Source: JAWLCA01 sp050485905 | GTDB lineage: Bacteria > Pseudomonadota > Alphaproteobacteria > Rhodobacterales > Rhodobacteraceae | Assembly: GCA_050485905.1 (NCBI GenBank) | Contig: JBJHCH010000018.1 | Span: 1-40,344, forward strand | DNA: 40,344 nt | Direction: 5' to 3' | Shown here: one piece after another, positions 30,669-40,344 of the stretch | Position numbering within the stretch: the stretch's first letter is position 1 | Layout of the letters: every line of letters starts with the position of its first letter | The notes under the pieces: generated by a model | Databases searched by the model: none | The model's input: only the letters and a program-made list of their open reading frames with translations | Told to the model about the DNA's origin: nothing | Program-made: the position numbers and the translations under genes

Positions 30669-32082
30669 CTACCCGTGCCGCGCCGCGACGGTCTTCAGGA
30701 CCGAGAATCCATACAGCGCCTCGAACCCCTTTTCGCGGCCGTGGCCGGATTTGCCGACGCCGCCGAAGGGCAGTTCCACCCCGCCGCCCGCGCCGTAGTT
30801 GTTCACGAACACCTGCCCGGCGCGCAGGCGCTTTGCCAGCCGCATCTGCCGCGCGCCGCTGTCGGTCCAGACACCGGCCACCAGCCCGTAGGCGGTGCCG
30901 TTGGCGATGGCGACGGCCTCATCCTCATAATCGAAGGGCAGGATCACCTGCACCGGGCCAAAGATCTCATCCTGCGCCAGAGGGTGATCGGGGGCCAGGC
31001 CGCCGATCAGGGCGGGGGCGACATAGTGGCCGGCGCCGGGGGCGCCATCCACAATCCGGCCACGGGCGAGGTGGGCGGCGCTGGCCAGAAACCCCTCCAC
31101 CACGGATTTCTGCCGGGTCGAGATCAGCGGGCCGACGCGCAGGTCATCGAGCGCGGGGCCGGTGGTCAGGTCGGCATAGGCGGCGGCCATGCGGTCCGTC
31201 ACCTCGTCCAGCCGGTCGCGGTGGACGAGGATCCGGCTGGCGGCGGAGCAGGTTTGCCCGGCGTTCTGGATCCCGGCGTTGACGAGGAAGGGCAGGGCGG
31301 CATCCACATCTGCATCGGGAAAGACGATCTGCGGGGATTTTCCGCCCAGTTCCAGCGTCACCGGCACGATGTTTTTCGCCGCCGCCGCCTGAATCAGCGC
31401 GCCGATGGCGACCGAGCCGGTGAAGGAGATGTGGTTGACGCCCGGATGGGCCGACAGCGCCGCGCCCGCCTCCTCTCCCACCCCCGGCACGACGTTCAGC
31501 GCGCCCGCTGGCAATCCGGCCTCCACCGCGATCCGCGCGAAGGCCAGCGCGGTCAGGCTGGCCTCTTCTGCCGGTTTCAGGACGCAGGCATTGCCCATCG
31601 CCAGCGCCGCGCCGACCGACCGGCCGATGATCTGCATGGGATAGTTCCACGGCACGATATGGGCGGTGACCCCATGCGGTTCGCGCAGCGTATAGACGGT
31701 GTAGCCGTCCTGATAGGGGATGGTGTGGCCCATCACCTTGTCGGCCGCGCCTGCGTAGAACTCCATGTAGCGGGCCAGCGCCAGCGCGTCGGCGCGGGCC
31801 TGGCTCAGCGGCTTGCCCACATCGCGCGCCTCGATCCGCGCCAGATCCTCGGCCCGGTCCAGTACCAGCGCGCCGATGCGGGCGAGGATGCGGCCCCGTT
31901 CGGTGGCGGTGCTGCGGCCCCAGTCGCCGGCCATCGCGGATTGGGCGGCGGCGACGGCGGCGTTGACTTCCGACACGCCGCAGCGGGCGATTTCGGCGAC
32001 CGTTTCGCCGGTGGAGGGGTCCTCGACCGGCAGCCGATCTGGCGCGGGCAGCCAGCGGCCACCGATCAGGATCTCGGTCGGG

Positions 32083-32105
<23 letters not shown>
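30669..32105 (-). CDS. NAD(P)-dependent aldehyde dehydrogenase
   Basis: A 478-residue ALDH-superfamily enzyme oxidising an aldehyde to its acid. The sequence shows PWNYP (152-156, with catalytic Asn154), the cofactor loop FTGS (228-231), general base Glu252 (LELGGKSP) and nucleophile Cys286 (NAGQTCSAASR). It resembles betaine-aldehyde or gamma-aminobutyraldehyde dehydrogenases, but specificity is not certain. Its start lies inside the end of the ABC ATPase gene (23-bp overlap), making it the last gene of the transporter operon, so the transported compound probably yields an aldehyde during breakdown. Confidence 0.93.
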
Positions 32106-33686
<1,581 letters not shown>

Positions 33687-33690
<4 letters not shown>

Positions 33691-34505
33691 CGCGCGCGCC
33701 TGAGCCGGGGGTCGAGCAGGTCGCGCAGCCCGTCGCCCATCAGGTTCAGCCCCAGCACCGTCAGCAAGATGGCAAGGCCGGGGAAGATGGCGAGATGGGG
33801 CGCGAGCGCGATCATCGTCTGCGCCTCTGCCAGCATCCGGCCCCAGCTTGGCGTGGGCGGCTGCGCGCCGAGGCCGACGTAGGAGAGGGCGGCTTCGGCG
33901 AGGATGCCGAGGCTGAACTGGATGGTGCCCTGCACGATCAAGAGGTTCGCGATGTTGGGCAGGATGTGTTCCACGCTGATCCGCGCGCGGCCCTTGCCCG
34001 CCACGCGGGCGGCGCGGATGTAGTCGAGCGTCCAGAGGCTGAGCGCCGCGCCGCGGGTGACGCGGGCGAAGACCGGGGTGTTGAAGATGCCGATGGCGAT
34101 GATCGCGTTCAGCGCCGAGGGGCCGAAGACCGCGGTGATCAGGATGGCGATGACCAGCGCGGGGAAGGCGAAGATCAGGTCGTTGCCGCGCATGATGACC
34201 TCATCCAGCAGCGACCCGCGCGTTGCCGCCGCCAGCAGGCCCAGCGGCACGCCCAGCACCATGCCCATGCCGACCGCGACGATGGCGACGGCGATGGAGG
34301 TGCGCGCGCCCACCATCAGCATCGACAGCACGTCGCGGCCGAAGTGATCGGTGCCCAGAAGGTGAGACCCGCCCGGCGGCAGAAGGCGATTGGTGATCGC
34401 CATCTGCGTCACGTCAAAGGGCGTCCACAGGAACGAGATCAGCGCGGCAGCGGCAAAGACGGCCGTCATGCAGGCGCCGAGGATCAGCGTCAGCGGCAGC
34501 CTCAT
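33687..34505 (-). CDS. ABC transporter permease, DppC type
   Basis: A 272-residue inner-membrane permease. An N-terminal helix is followed by the characteristic HLLGTDHFGRDVLSMLMVGARTS and five further helices. The EAA loop that docks to the ATPase is RAARVAGKGRARISVEHILPN. The ending DGLRDLLDPRLRR is the family signature. It overlaps both neighbours by 4 bp, so expression is tightly coupled with the DppB-type permease and the ATPase. Confidence 0.95.
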
Positions 34506-35449
34506 CCCCGCCGCCTCAATCGGGGGTCGACGGCGGCATAGGCCAGATCGACGAGGAAAGTGACGAGGATCACCGCAAAGACCAAAAGCATCACCACCGA
34601 TTCCACCACGATCAGATCCCGCTGGGTGATCGCCTGAAAGATCAGCCGGCCGAGGCCGGGCAGGAAGAACACGTTCTCGATGATGATCGCGCCCGCGAGC
34701 AGGAACGAGAATTGCAGGCCAATGATCGTCAGCACCGGGATCAGGGCATTGCGCAGCGCGTGCCGCGTGATCGCCTGCCGGCGCGTCAGCCCCTTTGCCC
34801 GCGCGGTGCGGATGTAATCCTGATCGAGCGTTTCCAGAACCGACGACCGCATCACACGCGCCAGGATCGACGCCTGCGGCAGTGCCAGCGCCACCGCCGG
34901 AAGGGTCAGCGCCTTGATATTGGGCCAGAACCCCTGATCCCAGCCGGGAAACCCGCCCGCCGACACCCAGCGCAGGTTGATCGCGAAGATCAGCACCAGC
35001 AGCATCGCGAACCAGAAGTTCGGCACCGCGATGCCAAGCTGCGTCGCCCCCATGATGCCCGCATCCGTCACCGTGCCGCGCCGGGCCGCCGCGATCAGAC
35101 CCACGGGAAAGGCGATGGCGGTGGAGAGCAAGAGCGCATAAAGCGTCAGCGGCAGCGACACCTCCATCCGCGCCAGCACCAGTTCGCTGACCGGCACGCG
35201 GTAGGTGTAGGAGACGCCGAAATCGCCGCGCAGCATGCCGCCGACCCAGGAAAGATAGCGCTGCAGGGCAGAGCCATCGAGGCCCAGTTCCGCCCGCAGC
35301 GCCGCCACCGTGTCGGGCGCCGCGTTCATGCCGAGCATGTAGGCCGCCGGATCGCCGGGCACGACCTCGATCACCGCGAAGATCACGACGCTGGCCACGA
35401 TCAGGCTGATCGTGAGCGAGATCAGGCGCGAGAGGGCGTAGCGCAACAT
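34502..35449 (-). CDS. ABC transporter permease, DppB type
   Basis: A 315-residue permease with six predicted helices. It begins MLRYALSRLISLTISLIVAS and contains VPGDPAAYMLG, the EAA loop RTARAKGLTRRQAITRHALR and the closing VDLAYAAVDPRLR, all as in DppB-family proteins. It is the first gene of the leftward operon permease-permease-ATPase-ALDH. Its start is divergent from creatinase, with a 196-bp structured intergenic region between them. Confidence 0.95.
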   Translation of the reverse strand: MLRYALSRLISLTISLIVASVVIFAVIEVVPGDPAAYMLGMNAAPDTVAALRAELGLDGSALQRYLSWVGGMLRGDFGVSYTYRVPVSELVLARMEVSLPLTLYALLLSTAIAFPVGLIAAARRGTVTDAGIMGATQLGIAVPNFWFAMLLVLIFAINLRWVSAGGFPGWDQGFWPNIKALTLPAVALALPQASILARVMRSSVLETLDQDYIRTARAKGLTRRQAITRHALRNALIPVLTIIGLQFSFLLAGAIIIENVFFLPGLGRLIFQAITQRDLIVVESVVMLLVFAVILVTFLVDLAYAAVDPRLRRRG

Positions 35450-35531
35450 GGGCGGCAGGTTAGTGGCGGTGTCGGGGGCGGTCCAGTGGCCTTGCCCGGT
35501 GCCGCGCGGTGCTGTATTGCGGCCACAGGCC

Positions 35532-35620
35532 GTGGCGATGGCGTCGCCACCGGGGCTGCCCCGATGCCTGCGGTTCCCACGCCACCATCCTGCACGCCGG
35601 GATCTTTCGGGGTCCCGCCA
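35532..35620 (+). promoter_or_regulatory. series of hairpins in the creatinase leader
   Basis: In the divergent region GTGGCGA/TCGCCAC (35532-35538/35544-35550, 5-base loop) is followed directly by CGGGG/CCCCG (35551-35555/35559-35563), and CGGGA/TCCCG arms lie shortly before the ribosome site. Several stable stems in a row upstream of a catabolic gene could be a leader regulator. They do not match a riboswitch consensus I know, and high GC favours chance stems. Confidence 0.35.
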
Positions 35621-35645
35621 CAGGCCCCGGTTCAGGAGGTCTGAG

Positions 35646-36857
35646 ATGACGATGGAACGCCCCGCCCACTACCGCTTTGCCAATGGCGACAAGGCCGCGC
35701 TTCCCTTTGCCGCCGGGGAATACGAGGCCCGCCTTGCCGGGTTGCGCGCCACCATGGCTGAACAGGGGATCGAGGCTGCGGTGCTGACCTCGATGCACAA
35801 CGTCGCCTATTATTCCGGCTTCCTCTACTGCTCGTTCGGGCGGCCCTATGGGGTTGTGGTGACGCCCGACGCCTGCGTGACCATCAGCGCCGGGATCGAT
35901 GGCGGCCAGCCCTGGCGGCGCAGCCACGGCGACAGCCTGACTTATACCGACTGGGCACGCGACAATTTCTGGCGCGCGGTGGCGCATGTCGCCGGAACGG
36001 GCCGGGTGCTGGGGGTGGAGGCCGATCACCTGACGTTGGCGGCATCCGAAAAGCTGAACCACTTCCTGAAGCCGTCGCGCGGCGTGGACATCGCGCCCGC
36101 GACCATGGCGCAACGGATGCGGAAATCGGCGGGAGAGATCGACCTGATCCGCGCGGGCGCCGCCGTGGCCGACCTTGGCGGCGCGGCGATCCGCGATGCC
36201 ATCAGCATCGGCGCGCGAGAGATCGACGTGGCGATGGCCGGGCGCGACGCGATGGAGCGGGAAATCGCCCGCCGCTTTCCCGATGCCGAATACCGTGACA
36301 CCTGGGTCTGGTTCCAGTCCGGCATCAACACCGACGGGGCGCACAACCCGGTGACGGCGCGGCAGGTCCGGCGCGGCGACATCCTGTCGCTGAACTGCTT
36401 TCCGATGATCAGCGGATACTACACCGCGCTGGAGCGCACCCTGTTCGCCGGAGAGGTGGACGCGGCCAGCCTGAAGATCTGGCAGGCCAACGTCGCGGCG
36501 CATGAACTGGGCCTGTCGCTGATCCGTCCCGGCACAAGCTGCGCGGAAATCACCCACCAGATCAACGATTTCCTGGCCGATCTTGACCTTCTGAAATACC
36601 GCAGCTTCGGCTATGGCCACAGCTTCGGCATCCTGTCGCATTACTATGGGCGAGAGGCCGGGCTGGAGCTGCGCGAGGATATCGAGACGGTGCTGGAGCC
36701 GGGCATGGTGGTCAGCATGGAGCCGATGCTGACCATCCCCGAAGGTCAGCCTGGCGCGGGCGGCTACCGCGAACATGACATCCTGATCGTGACCGATGAC
36801 GGGGCCGAGAACATCACCGGCTTCCCCTACGGCCCCGAGCGGAATGTGGTGGGCTAG
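35646..36857 (+). CDS. creatinase (creatine amidinohydrolase)
   Basis: 403 residues strongly resembling Pseudomonas creatinase, which hydrolyses creatine to sarcosine and urea. Shared landmarks are YYSGFLYCSFGRPYG (55-69), GIDGGQPWRR (83-92), FQSGINTDGAHNPVT with catalytic His233 (His232 in the P. putida enzyme), FGYGHSFG (321-328) and EPGMVVSMEP (351-360). The fold is that of M24 'pita-bread' aminopeptidases, but without metal use. An excellent ribosome site (AGGAGG) precedes ATG 35646. It is divergent from the ABC transporter operon, which probably supplies the substrate. Sarcosine oxidase or dehydrogenase genes are not in the window. Confidence 0.93.
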   Translation: MTMERPAHYRFANGDKAALPFAAGEYEARLAGLRATMAEQGIEAAVLTSMHNVAYYSGFLYCSFGRPYGVVVTPDACVTISAGIDGGQPWRRSHGDSLTYTDWARDNFWRAVAHVAGTGRVLGVEADHLTLAASEKLNHFLKPSRGVDIAPATMAQRMRKSAGEIDLIRAGAAVADLGGAAIRDAISIGAREIDVAMAGRDAMEREIARRFPDAEYRDTWVWFQSGINTDGAHNPVTARQVRRGDILSLNCFPMISGYYTALERTLFAGEVDAASLKIWQANVAAHELGLSLIRPGTSCAEITHQINDFLADLDLLKYRSFGYGHSFGILSHYYGREAGLELREDIETVLEPGMVVSMEPMLTIPEGQPGAGGYREHDILIVTDDGAENITGFPYGPERNVVG

Positions 36858-36929
36858 CGGCCACAGGCGAAAGCCCAGCGAGATTAGGGGGTTGACGGCG
36901 GGGCTTTCGGTCTAACTGATAGCAGGGAT

Positions 36930-36951
36930 GGGTGCGTCGGGGGGCGCACCC
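36930..36951 (+). promoter_or_regulatory. hairpin in the leader of the L,D-transpeptidase gene
   Basis: GGGTGCG (36930-36936) and CGCACCC (36945-36951) form a perfect 7-bp stem with an 8-base loop, 28 bp before the ATG. A second pair, GAAAGCCC/GGGCTTTC (36869-36876/36901-36908), lies after the creatinase stop and may end that transcript. A possible -35 element TTGACG is at 36892-36897. Confidence 0.4.
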
Positions 36952-36978
36952 GCAAGTTCCTAGTCAACGGCTGCCGAA

Positions 36979-37761
36979 ATGTTCAGATCACATCTTCTTC
37001 GCGCGGCTCTGCTGCCGCTTGTCGCCCTTCTTGGCCTTGCGGCCTGTGGTGGCCCGCAACCGGACGTGACGCGGGCCGTTCAGGCGCCTGCGCCGGCGGT
37101 CGTGGCGCTGTATCAGCCGGTGGTCGATGGCGAATATGTCATTCCCGGCGTGCATCCGGGCTATCTGACCGGGCGCAACGGGCGGACGACCGTGGAATGG
37201 ACGGGCAGCGAACGCCCCGGCACGATCATCGTCGATCCCCATGCCCGCGTGCTCTATCACGTGCACGAGGGCGGCGTGGCCACCCGCTATGGTATCGCCG
37301 TGGGGCGAGAGGGCTATGGCTTTCGCGGCAGCGCCACCGTGGGGCGCAAGGCGGAATGGCCGGGCTGGACGCCGACCGCCAACATGATCCGGCGCGAGCC
37401 CGAGGTCTATGCCCAGTTCGCCGGCGGCATGGCGGGCGGGCTGGACAACCCGCTGGGCGCGCGCGCGCTCTACCTCTATCGCGGCAGCCGCGACACGATG
37501 TATCGCATCCACGGCACCAACAGCGTCAGTTCCATCGGCCGCGCAACATCCGCCGGCTGTATCCGCCTGTTCAATCAGGACATTATCCACCTGTATAATC
37601 AGGTGCGCCCCGGTGCGCCGGTGCGGGTGCGCAGCCTGGCCGAAAGCATCGCGGCCGAGGGTCGGATGATCGAGGGGCCGACCGGGCTGATGGTGCCGGT
37701 GGACAGTGCGCAGGGGCAGGCGATCCTGGCCGGGCAGGTCGAGGTGCCGATCATCAACTGA
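36979..37761 (+). CDS. L,D-transpeptidase (YkuD) lipoprotein
   Basis: 260 residues. A signal peptide with lipobox LAAC (Cys23) means a mature lipoprotein. The YkuD domain spans about 80-218, with active-site pattern HGT (178-180) and S-A-G-C-I-R (191-196); Cys194 is the nucleophile. Such enzymes make 3-3 peptidoglycan cross-links or attach lipoproteins to the wall. It lies 121 bp after creatinase with its own leader hairpin and has no evident link to creatine use, so its presence inside that locus looks incidental. It is convergent with the cupin gene. Confidence 0.94.
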   Translation: MFRSHLLRAALLPLVALLGLAACGGPQPDVTRAVQAPAPAVVALYQPVVDGEYVIPGVHPGYLTGRNGRTTVEWTGSERPGTIIVDPHARVLYHVHEGGVATRYGIAVGREGYGFRGSATVGRKAEWPGWTPTANMIRREPEVYAQFAGGMAGGLDNPLGARALYLYRGSRDTMYRIHGTNSVSSIGRATSAGCIRLFNQDIIHLYNQVRPGAPVRVRSLAESIAAEGRMIEGPTGLMVPVDSAQGQAILAGQVEVPIIN

Positions 37762-37776
37762 CGCGAGCGACAGGCT

Positions 37777-38121
37777 CTAGACGCGGATGACGTAGTCTTT
37801 CCGCGTGGTTTCAACCACTTCCCAGGTGCCGGTGAAGCCGGGGCGGATGATCTGGCTGTCACCGGCGCGCAGGTGGATCGGTTCGCCACCCTCTGGCGTC
37901 AGGATCGAATGGCCGGACAGGATGTGGAAATACTCCCACTCGTCATAGGCCACGCGCCATTTCCCCGGGGTGGACTGCCAGATCCCGCAGTAGAGCCCGT
38001 CGCGGTCTTCCAGATTCCAGGTGGTGAAGACCGGATCGCCCGAAATCAGCCGGTCCGGCGCGGGGCGGTCGGTTTCGGGCGTGACGCCGTCGGGCGTCAC
38101 GCCAAGGGACAGCTGGGTCAT
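37777..38121 (-). CDS. cupin-domain protein (DUF861 / cupin_3 type)
   Basis: 114 residues, a single cupin barrel: GKWRVAYDEWEYFHILSGHSILTPEGG, then GDSQIIRPGFTGTWEVVETTRK, as in the DUF861 group related to ureidoglycine aminohydrolase. The metal-ligand set of classic cupins is only partly present (Glu and His in EWEYFHILSG), so binding rather than catalysis is possible. Its ATG overlaps the stop of the binding-protein gene (ATGA), so the two are translationally coupled, linking it to the transport/catabolic locus. The longer upstream frame is not used. Confidence 0.88.
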   Translation of the reverse strand: MTQLSLGVTPDGVTPETDRPAPDRLISGDPVFTTWNLEDRDGLYCGIWQSTPGKWRVAYDEWEYFHILSGHSILTPEGGEPIHLRAGDSQIIRPGFTGTWEVVETTRKDYVIRV

Positions 38122-39590
38122 TGGGTCCAGCGCACGGCGGTCAGGTCGTTCGCGGGCACCGGCGCGTTCTCCCACAGCCCCTCGATATCGGCGTTGGCGA
38201 CGCCGGTCTTGGCAAGCTGGAAGATGAAGCCGTTGACGTAATCTTCGGCGATAAGCCGTTGCGCCTGTTGCAGAAGTTCCGACCGCGCATCCGGGTCGGT
38301 GGTTGCGGTCAGCGTCTCCATGATGCCCTGCATCTCGGCATTGTCGTAGCCGAAGTAATAGTCGGGCCGGGCGTAGATGTTGATGTCCATCGGCTCGGTA
38401 TGGCTGATGATCGTCAGGTCGAAATCCTTGCCGCGGAACACCTGTTCCAGCCACTGCGCCCATTCCAGGTTGGTGATCTCTGTCTCCACGCCGACGTTGC
38501 GCAACTGCGCCGCGATGATCTCTCCGCCACGGCGGGCATAGGTGGGCGGCGGCAGCATCAGGCGCAGGCGCAGCCCCTCCACCCCGGCCTCTGCCAGCAG
38601 GGCGCGGGCGGCGTCGGGGTCGTGGGGGGAAAGATCGGTAAGGTCAATGTAATCAGGGTGATGCGGGGCGAAGTGCGTACCGATCGGGGTGCCGTAGCCG
38701 AACATCGCGCCGTCGATCACCTCTTGCCGATTGATGGCGTGCGCGAGCGCCTGGCGCACGCGGACGTCGGAAAGCTGCGGATGGGCGTGGTTCATCGACA
38801 GGATCGTCTCGCCCTCTGTGGAGCCGACGATGACCGAAAACCGCGGATCGGCCTCGAACTGCGCCAGCGTTTCGGGCGCGGGGAAGTTCGGGAAGGCGTC
38901 CACATCGCCCGCCATCATCGCGGCAAAGGCGGCCGTAGGGTCTGAAATGAAACGGAAAGTTGCCCGCGACAGGGCCGGGGCCTCGCCCCAGTAATCACCG
39001 TAGCGTTCCAGTTCCACCCGGTCGCCCTGCACCCAGCGCGCGAACTTGAACGGGCCGGTGCCGATGGGGTTGGTCGCGTTTCCGTCCACGCTGTCGGGCG
39101 ACATGATCACCGCATCGCCCCAGGCCATGTTGAACAGGAAGGCGCCGTCTGCGGCGGAGAGATTCACCTGAACCGTAAGCGGATCAATGACTTCCACCGT
39201 GTCTATGGCGGCGAAAAGCTGTTTCTGGGCGTTGGTGGAATCCTCGGCCCGCGCGCGGTCGAGGGTGAATTTCACATCCTCGGCCGTCATCGTGGCGCCG
39301 TCGTGGAAGGTCACGCCCTCGCGCAGGTGAAAGGTATAGGTCAGGCCGTCGTCCGAAATCTTCCAGTCATGGGCGAGGCCGGGCAGCACCGAGCCATCGG
39401 GGCCGAAGCGGGTCAACCCCTCGTAAATATTGGCATAAGTGACTTCCCGGATGGCCGCCGCGGCGCCCGACGTGGGGTCCAGGTTGGGCGGTTCCAGCAC
39501 CATGCCCAGGGTGATCGTGTCCTGCTGGGCAAAGACGGGCGCGGTGGTCAGCAGCAGCGCGGCGAGGCCGTATTTCAGGCGGTGGAACAT
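38118..39590 (-). CDS. ABC transporter solute-binding protein, family 5 (DppA/OppA-like)
   Basis: 490 residues. A signal peptide (cleavage near VFA-QQ, about residue 21) precedes an SBP_bac_5 periplasmic receptor: GMVLEPPNLDP, YTFHLREGVTFHDG, NPIGTGPFKF, VRVRQALAHAINRQEVIDGAMFG. It is the expected receptor for the permease/ATPase operon at 32.1-35.4 kb, although it is separated from it by creatinase and the L,D-transpeptidase. No Cys lipobox, so it is probably free in the periplasm. Upstream lie two large palindromes that probably control it. The ligand could be creatine or a similar small N-compound (inference from creatinase). Confidence 0.94.
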   Translation of the reverse strand: MFHRLKYGLAALLLTTAPVFAQQDTITLGMVLEPPNLDPTSGAAAAIREVTYANIYEGLTRFGPDGSVLPGLAHDWKISDDGLTYTFHLREGVTFHDGATMTAEDVKFTLDRARAEDSTNAQKQLFAAIDTVEVIDPLTVQVNLSAADGAFLFNMAWGDAVIMSPDSVDGNATNPIGTGPFKFARWVQGDRVELERYGDYWGEAPALSRATFRFISDPTAAFAAMMAGDVDAFPNFPAPETLAQFEADPRFSVIVGSTEGETILSMNHAHPQLSDVRVRQALAHAINRQEVIDGAMFGYGTPIGTHFAPHHPDYIDLTDLSPHDPDAARALLAEAGVEGLRLRLMLPPPTYARRGGEIIAAQLRNVGVETEITNLEWAQWLEQVFRGKDFDLTIISHTEPMDINIYARPDYYFGYDNAEMQGIMETLTATTDPDARSELLQQAQRLIAEDYVNGFIFQLAKTGVANADIEGLWENAPVPANDLTAVRWTQ

Positions 39591-39665
39591 GGCTTTACCC
39601 CCTTGTTTCGGGGTCAGCCTACGCCGCGGCGCGGGGTGTGGGAAGCCCCCTTGCGGACGGCAATA

Positions 39666-39750
39666 TTGTATCCACGCGTATACGCTTGGATCCAGGCGTA
39701 TACAATCTTGGGGTCGATTCTTGTATCCAAGCGTATACGCTTGGATACAA
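39666..39750. promoter_or_regulatory. paired palindromes upstream of the solute-binding protein gene
   Basis: 39721-39750 is a perfect 30-bp palindrome (TTGTATCCAAG...CTTGGATACAA around CGTATACG). 39666-39705 is a related imperfect array starting TTGTATCCACG and ending GTATACAA. The shared core CGTATACGCTT recurs at 39677 and 39732, 55 bp (five helical turns) apart. They lie 76-185 bp before the start of the binding-protein gene, and on the same strand beyond the stop of the gene at the right edge. Operator sites for a dimeric repressor, for instance of the GntR or LacI type, are the likely meaning. Confidence 0.7.
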
Positions 39751-39805
39751 TCCGGCGGTTTTCGCCATCTGCGGCCGGGTTGAGAGGGCGCGCGCCGGGG
39801 GCTTT

Positions 39806-40344
39806 TCAGACGTCGGGGATCTCGGCGATCTGCTTCTTCAGCCCTTCCGCCCGCTTCAGCGCCGCACTGCTCTGCTTCATCATCTCCTTCGACGCTTTCG
39901 CCGCATCCTGTGCCTCGCGCAGCAGGCGCTTGGTCAGGAAGATGCGCTCCTTGTCGACCTGGTTGACCTTGTTCTCGATGTCACGCTTCAGGTCGAAGGT
40001 GACCGCCGCCGACCAGCCCTTGCCTTCGCTGATCTGCACGAAGGTCTGGGCCCAGAAGGACGGCGACTGCATCTTGTCGAACGCCTCGGCAAAGGTGCCG
40101 ACGGTCAGGCCGATGATCGAGATCTCGTTCGACTCGTCGAGCAGGTATTCGGTCGCGGCCTTCTTGGCCTGGCCTTCGAGGGGATCCTTGGCGATGTCGA
40201 CCGCTTTTCCCATCGCCTTCTTGTTCAGTTCCTGCAGCGCCTGGCCCGATGCCTTCGACGCTTCCTTGCCGACCTTTGCCAACCCGCCCAGGCCGCGCAT
40301 GATCTTTACCACCTCGGCCGCCGCATCGACGCCGTCGGACCATT
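39806..40344 (-). CDS. 3' part of an unidentified helical protein (runs off the right edge)
   Basis: The frame is open from the right edge to the stop at 39806: 178 residues, with GTG 40312 as the only candidate start inside, but in-frame sequence continues past it (DGVDAAAEVVKIM). It is therefore probably truncated by the window. The content is mostly charged amphipathic helix (KVGKEASKASGQALQELNKK, then DLKRDIENKVNQVDKERIFLTKRLLREAQDAAK), coiled-coil-like, with one more hydrophobic stretch (ISIIGLTVGTFAEAF). No family recognised. Confidence 0.65.
   Translation of the reverse strand, partial: WSDGVDAAAEVVKIMRGLGGLAKVGKEASKASGQALQELNKKAMGKAVDIAKDPLEGQAKKAATEYLLDESNEISIIGLTVGTFAEAFDKMQSPSFWAQTFVQISEGKGWSAAVTFDLKRDIENKVNQVDKERIFLTKRLLREAQDAAKASKEMMKQSSAALKRAEGLKKQIAEIPDV

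Overview
This is a high-GC bacterial chromosome segment. Protein resemblances point to an alphaproteobacterium of the Rhodobacterales/Rhodobacteraceae type: an Atm1-like exporter, EnvZ-like kinase, YqiJ/flotillin pair, small BolA, PepN and GatB, plus a CtrA-like TTAA-N7-TTAA site. This is inference from recognised families; no database was searched.

Layout. Positions 1-168 hold the 3' end of a gene that may be a transposase. Next come a translationally coupled LOG-type phosphoribohydrolase and cytochrome P450 (181-1946), a LysM protein with a very long Ala/Pro/Glu linker, an Atm1-type ABC exporter, a GNAT acetyltransferase, a three-gene membrane operon (YqiJ/NfeD-like, flotillin, proline-rich unknown), a small GNAT-like protein and a pirin.

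Positions 11561-21135 are an integrated element of about 9.5 kb. It is bounded by a 46-bp direct repeat (one mismatch) of the 3' end of a tRNA-Asn gene, and near each end it has 12-bp tandem repeats that look like integrase arm sites. Left to right it carries a tyrosine integrase, an unknown gene, an AlpA-like regulator, an unknown gene, a DUF3631-type replication ATPase, an unknown gene, an HK97-type major capsid protein, a small probable virion/cargo protein, a coiled-coil protein, a P27-like small terminase and an HNH nuclease. Two leftward unknown genes and an A/T-rich non-coding end (DnaA boxes, nested hairpin) complete it. No portal, protease, large terminase or tail gene is present. The best reading is a phage satellite of the PICI/capsid-forming-PICI kind in a very reduced form, not a decayed prophage. 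It is the most interesting object here.

Right of the tRNA lie an MBL-fold hydrolase, a histidine kinase, a J-domain protein, BolA, a DUF4177 protein, GatB, a lytic-transglycosylase-like lipoprotein, PepN and a small membrane protein. From 30.6 kb a catabolic locus follows: a dipeptide-type ABC transporter (two permeases and a fused double ATPase) co-transcribed with an aldehyde dehydrogenase, a divergent creatinase, an L,D-transpeptidase, and a leftward solute-binding protein/cupin pair preceded by striking palindromes. The locus probably imports and degrades creatine or a related guanidino/N-methyl compound. An unidentified gene runs off the right edge.

Two copies of a 68-bp non-coding repeat, built of 11-bp units, lie just after the stop codons of the exporter and pepN genes, 22 kb apart. 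This suggests a dispersed intergenic repeat family.
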